Shown here piece after piece: positions 61,553 through 64,000 of a stretch of 64,000 nt of DNA (its first letter is position 1; each line of letters starts with the position of its first letter). Under the pieces are notes generated by a model. It worked only from the letters and a program-made list of their open reading frames with translations. It was not told where the DNA came from and made no database searches. A program made the position numbers and the translations under genes. The stretch is from NCBI GenBank assembly GCA_963703325.1, contig OY969805.1, positions 2,852,001 to 2,916,000 on the forward strand, given 5' to 3'. The stretch is from Aquilonibacter sp963703325. Lineage in GTDB: Bacteria; Vulcanimicrobiota; Vulcanimicrobiia; Vulcanimicrobiales; Vulcanimicrobiaceae.

Positions 61553-62352
61553 TGCGGCGGTACCGTCATCACGCCGATGATATGCAGCGTACCGAAGTAC
61601 GCCATACCGCCGAACAGATAGGAATCGAAACGATCGAGCACACCGCCATGGCCTTGAATGATTTGTCCGGTGTCTTTCACGCCGGCATCACGCTTGAGGG
61701 CTGATTCCGCGAGATCGCCGGCTTGCGCCGCAATCGACGTTGTCAACCCGAGTATCAGGCCCTGCCACCATTGCAGCTGCAACTGCGGAAACCACAGCGC
61801 CGCGGCGGCACCGACGGCGGAAACGATGAGCAGAGCGCCCACCGAACCCTCGATCGTTTTCTTTGGCGAGATCTTGGTGAGCTGATGGCGGCCGATCAGC
61901 GAGCCGACGGCCATCGCGCAAATGTCGGTCAGCGCGATGAGCACCACCACGTCGTACGTCCACCAGATGCCCGTCTGCGGAACCGAGCGTATAAAGATGA
62001 AGTAGGTGAGCAGCTTGCCGATGTAGAGCACGGCGAGCACCGTGTAAGCCGTCCGCGCGAAGTAGCCTTTCTGGTCGCCGTACATGCCAATCCAAAAGCT
62101 CGCGATCGTGACGGCGGCAAGTAACACGCCTTCCCACTTGTGCAGCAGGTCGAACCACGCAAGCACGATGTAGCTGACGACACCGCCGATCGCGACCGGA
62201 TATTCGAGCGGCTGCCCTTTGATCTCGCAGAGCGCGTTGAGCTCCCAGAGCATCAAGATGCCGAGCACGAGCACCAGCACGTCGAACGTCCAGCGGTCGG
62301 CGACCAGGCTCAATCCCACGACGGCCAGGATCAAGCCGACGACGATCCGCCG
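61549..62352 (-). CDS. cdsA: Phosphatidate cytidylyltransferase
   Basis: CdsA makes CDP-diacylglycerol. The 267-residue protein from GTG 62352 has about eight membrane segments and the signature SALKRDAGVKDTG then GHGGVLDRFDSYLF near the C-terminus. GTG 62352 lies 13 bases after the uppS stop and gives a normal N-terminus; ATG 62397 would extend into uppS by 15 residues and cannot be excluded. Ends in a 4-base overlap with dxr. Confidence 0.93.
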   Translation of the reverse strand, partial: RRIVVGLILAVVGLSLVADRWTFDVLVLVLGILMLWELNALCEIKGQPLEYPVAIGGVVSYIVLAWFDLLHKWEGVLLAAVTIASFWIGMYGDQKGYFARTAYTVLAVLYIGKLLTYFIFIRSVPQTGIWWTYDVVVLIALTDICAMAVGSLIGRHQLTKISPKKTIEGSVGALLIVSAVGAAAALWFPQLQLQWWQGLILGLTTSIAAQAGDLAESALKRDAGVKDTGQIIQGHGGVLDRFDSYLFGGMAYFGTLHIIGVMTVPPQ

Positions 62353-62365
62353 CACGCTTAGTGAC

Positions 62366-63079
62366 CTACTCTCCGAAACGCCGCTGGCGCCGAGCATATT
62401 CGCGCACCGCTGCCCTGAGATGCTCCCCGGAGAAATCCGGCCAATAGACGTCGCTCATCACTAGCTCGCTATACGCGGCCTGATAAAGCATGAAATTCGA
62501 AAGCCGTTGTTCGCCGCCGGGCCGGATCAGCAAATCCGGATCGGGAACGCCGGCAGTATAGAGGTAGGACGCGATCAGCTCATCGTCGATGCGCTCGGGG
62601 TTGAGCCCGCCGCTGCGCACGTCGTGGGCAATCGCCCGCACGGCACGTTCGAGCTCGCTGCGTGAACTGTAATTCACCGCCAGATTCAAGATCAGGCCGG
62701 TACTCGATGCAGTACCTTTTTGCAGATCGTCAAGCGCCTCGCGCGAGCGTTCCGGCAAGGCCTTCCAGTCGCCGATGATGCGCACACGGACGTTGTTGCG
62801 CTGCAATTCGGCCAGCTCGCTCTTGGCAAAATACACGCACAGATCGAAGAGGAACGCAATCTCTTGCGCATCGCGCCGCCAGTTCTCGGTCGAGAAACCG
62901 TAGACCGTCACGATCTCGATACCGAGATCGCTGGCCGCTTGCGTTACGCGGCGTAGCGCGACGATTCCGCGCCGATGTCCTTCGATCGCCGGCAAACTAC
63001 GCTCGCGCGCCCAGCGGCGGTTACCGTCCATGATGATTGCCACATGCCGCGGCACCGCCGCGTCAATCGGGGCTAGCAT
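62366..63079 (-). CDS. uppS: Isoprenyl (undecaprenyl) diphosphate synthase
   Basis: UppS adds isoprene units to make the C55 carrier lipid. The 237-residue protein from ATG 63079 has VAIIMDGNRRWARERSLP (catalytic Asp18), VTVYGFSTENWRR and the C-terminal DLLIRPGGEQRLSNFMLYQ. A frame extension to 63208 lies inside the small upstream gene and is not used. It overlaps that gene by 17 bases. Confidence 0.95.
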   Translation of the reverse strand: MLAPIDAAVPRHVAIIMDGNRRWARERSLPAIEGHRRGIVALRRVTQAASDLGIEIVTVYGFSTENWRRDAQEIAFLFDLCVYFAKSELAELQRNNVRVRIIGDWKALPERSREALDDLQKGTASSTGLILNLAVNYSSRSELERAVRAIAHDVRSGGLNPERIDDELIASYLYTAGVPDPDLLIRPGGEQRLSNFMLYQAAYSELVMSDVYWPDFSGEHLRAAVREYARRQRRFGE

Positions 63080-63251
63080 AGGACTCGTAACCACAAACCA
63101 GCTCGACGTAGTCATCGCGTTCAGTCGTGCGCAGCACGCGCAGCGTTCCCACGCCGAGCGCCGGACCGACAGGCGCGAGCACCGAGAGACGCAAACGCCG
63201 TCCGGCAAGTGCCAAACGCGCTTGGACTTCCGGCATCAGGGTGAAGTCCAC
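63063..63251 (-). CDS. Small conserved-looking protein between frr and uppS
   Basis: A 62-residue ORF starts at GTG 63251, one base after the frr stop, with a good ribosome site GGAGG six bases upstream (inside frr). The product DFTLMPEVQARLALAGRRLR ... DDYVELVCGYESY has no recognised domain, no signal peptide, and ends with a short acidic-aromatic segment. Tight packing and the strong ribosome site make it likely real, and it would be made at the same time as Frr and UppS. Confidence 0.6.
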   Translation of the reverse strand: MDFTLMPEVQARLALAGRRLRLSVLAPVGPALGVGTLRVLRTTERDDYVELVCGYESYASPD

Positions 63252-63252
63252 C

Positions 63253-63807
63253 CTAGACCTCCATGATGTCTTTTTCTTTGCTCGCGACCAGCGAATCGAT
63301 CTCCTTGACGAAACGGTCGGTCAGCTTCTGCAACTGATCCTGCATCCGCTTGTTGTCGTCTTCGGTGATCGCGTGTTTCTTGAGCTGTTCCTTGAGATCG
63401 TCATGCGCCTTGTGGCGTACGTTGCGCACGGCAACTTTGCCGTCCTCGGCTTTCTTTTTGACGACCTTGACCAAGTCTTTGCGGCGCTCTTCGTTTAGCG
63501 GCGGCACCGTTAAGCGGATGACCGACCCGTCGATGTTGGGCGTGATGCCGAGATCGCTCTTCTCGATCGCCTTGCGAATGTCGCCGACGACGTTTTTGTC
63601 GAACGCCTGAACGACCAGCGTACGCGCGTCCGGGGTGCTGATGGTCGCTACCTGTTTGAGCGGCACCGCCGAGCCATAGGCTTCTACGTGCAAACGGTCG
63701 AGCAATGCCGGTGTCGCTCGTCCGGTGCGAATCGAGGCAAATTCAGCCCGCGTTGCCTCGACGCATTTGCTCATCTTCGCTTCGGTATCTTTGAACGAGT
63801 CGGCCAT
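63253..63807 (-). CDS. frr: Ribosome recycling factor
   Basis: RRF splits post-termination ribosomes with EF-G. The 184-residue protein starts at ATG 63807 (MADSFKDTEAKMSKCVEATR) and has the typical SIRTGRATPALLDRL loop, VPPLNEERRKDLVK and the C-terminal QDQLQKLTDRFVKEID helix. A frame extension to 63879 is not needed. It follows pyrH by 1 base. Confidence 0.96.
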   Translation of the reverse strand: MADSFKDTEAKMSKCVEATRAEFASIRTGRATPALLDRLHVEAYGSAVPLKQVATISTPDARTLVVQAFDKNVVGDIRKAIEKSDLGITPNIDGSVIRLTVPPLNEERRKDLVKVVKKKAEDGKVAVRNVRHKAHDDLKEQLKKHAITEDDNKRMQDQLQKLTDRFVKEIDSLVASKEKDIMEV

Positions 63808-63808
63808 A

Positions 63809-64000
63809 TTAGTGTCTTGCTCCCACGCTGAGGTTCGATTCGCGCTCGACGATCGTACCGATCGGCTCGCCGAAGGCAACGCGTCGGATATTTCCCGGCA
63901 CGGTCATATCGAATACGATGATCGGAAGTTTGTTGTCCATGCACAGCGCCATCGCGGTCGAATCCATCACTTCGAGTCCGCGCTGCAATACTTCCATGTA
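63809..64000 (-). CDS. pyrH: Uridylate kinase (C-terminal part, cut by window edge)
   Basis: The visible 63 codons end a UMP kinase: VMDSTAMALCMDNKLPIIVF is the conserved UTP/UMP-site region of PyrH, followed by the short beta-rich tail GTIVERESNLSVGARH. PyrH phosphorylates UMP to UDP. The N-terminal part lies outside the window. The pyrH-frr-uppS-cdsA-dxr-rseP order is the classical bacterial arrangement. Confidence 0.93.
   Translation of the reverse strand, partial: YMEVLQRGLEVMDSTAMALCMDNKLPIIVFDMTVPGNIRRVAFGEPIGTIVERESNLSVGARH

Overview
The window is high-GC and almost fully coding, with long co-directional operons, overlapping start/stop codons and no gene-free stretch above 300 bases. 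I see no rRNA, tRNA, CRISPR array or insertion sequence. Gene content suggests a diderm soil-type bacterium: a TonB receptor (broken), many exported lipoproteins, sedolisin, PQQ and virginiamycin-lyase-like propellers, and stalk-domain proteins. This mix looks most like Candidatus Eremiobacterota (WPS-2). The assignment is inferred from gene content only.

Layout. 1-8319 (minus) is a housekeeping operon read from a clear promoter before rpsU: rpsU, yqeY, nfeD, floA, a small membrane protein, phoH, ybeY, a diacylglycerol kinase-PAP2 fusion, then a CorC-type transporter (with its own extended -10), cdd, recO and ruvX. 8329-11400 is a four-gene exported-protein operon containing a tandem paralogue pair. 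11481-21115 (minus) holds a PQQ dehydrogenase, a HIT protein, a stalk-domain protein, two glycosyltransferases, pyrG, prmC, prfA and rpmE. A vapC relic lies at 21189-21284. 21365-25260 encodes a sedolisin and a coupled lipoprotein.

25338-32876 (plus) is the most unusual region. Two small exported proteins precede a tightly coupled six-gene set: a MetY-like enzyme, a CoA-binding protein, LuxE-like and LuxC-like enzymes, a class III aminotransferase and a Gfo/Idh/MocA oxidoreductase. No luciferase is present. The order suggests acid activation, reduction to an aldehyde and transamination to an amine.

32941-42656 (minus) carries an aspartyl protease, an S8 peptidase gene interrupted by an in-frame TAG, and an operon of glpX, a disulfide oxidoreductase, a split glutamine-dependent NAD synthetase, a Met8-like protein and cinA. 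42707-46270 (plus) is a membrane glycosyltransferase operon (PIG-V-like, GtrA, PMT-like). 46228-51793 (minus) carries proS, an M16 peptidase, an Amj-like lipid II flippase and membrane or lipoproteins. 51879-57648 contains a propeller lipoprotein, pduO, an internally deleted TonB receptor, a Nudix hydrolase, a frameshifted amino acid permease and a membrane protein preceded by 11-bp-spaced repeats like an OmpR-family box. 57656-64000 (minus) is the pyrH-frr-uppS-cdsA-dxr-rseP-ispG operon for isoprenoid and envelope lipid synthesis.
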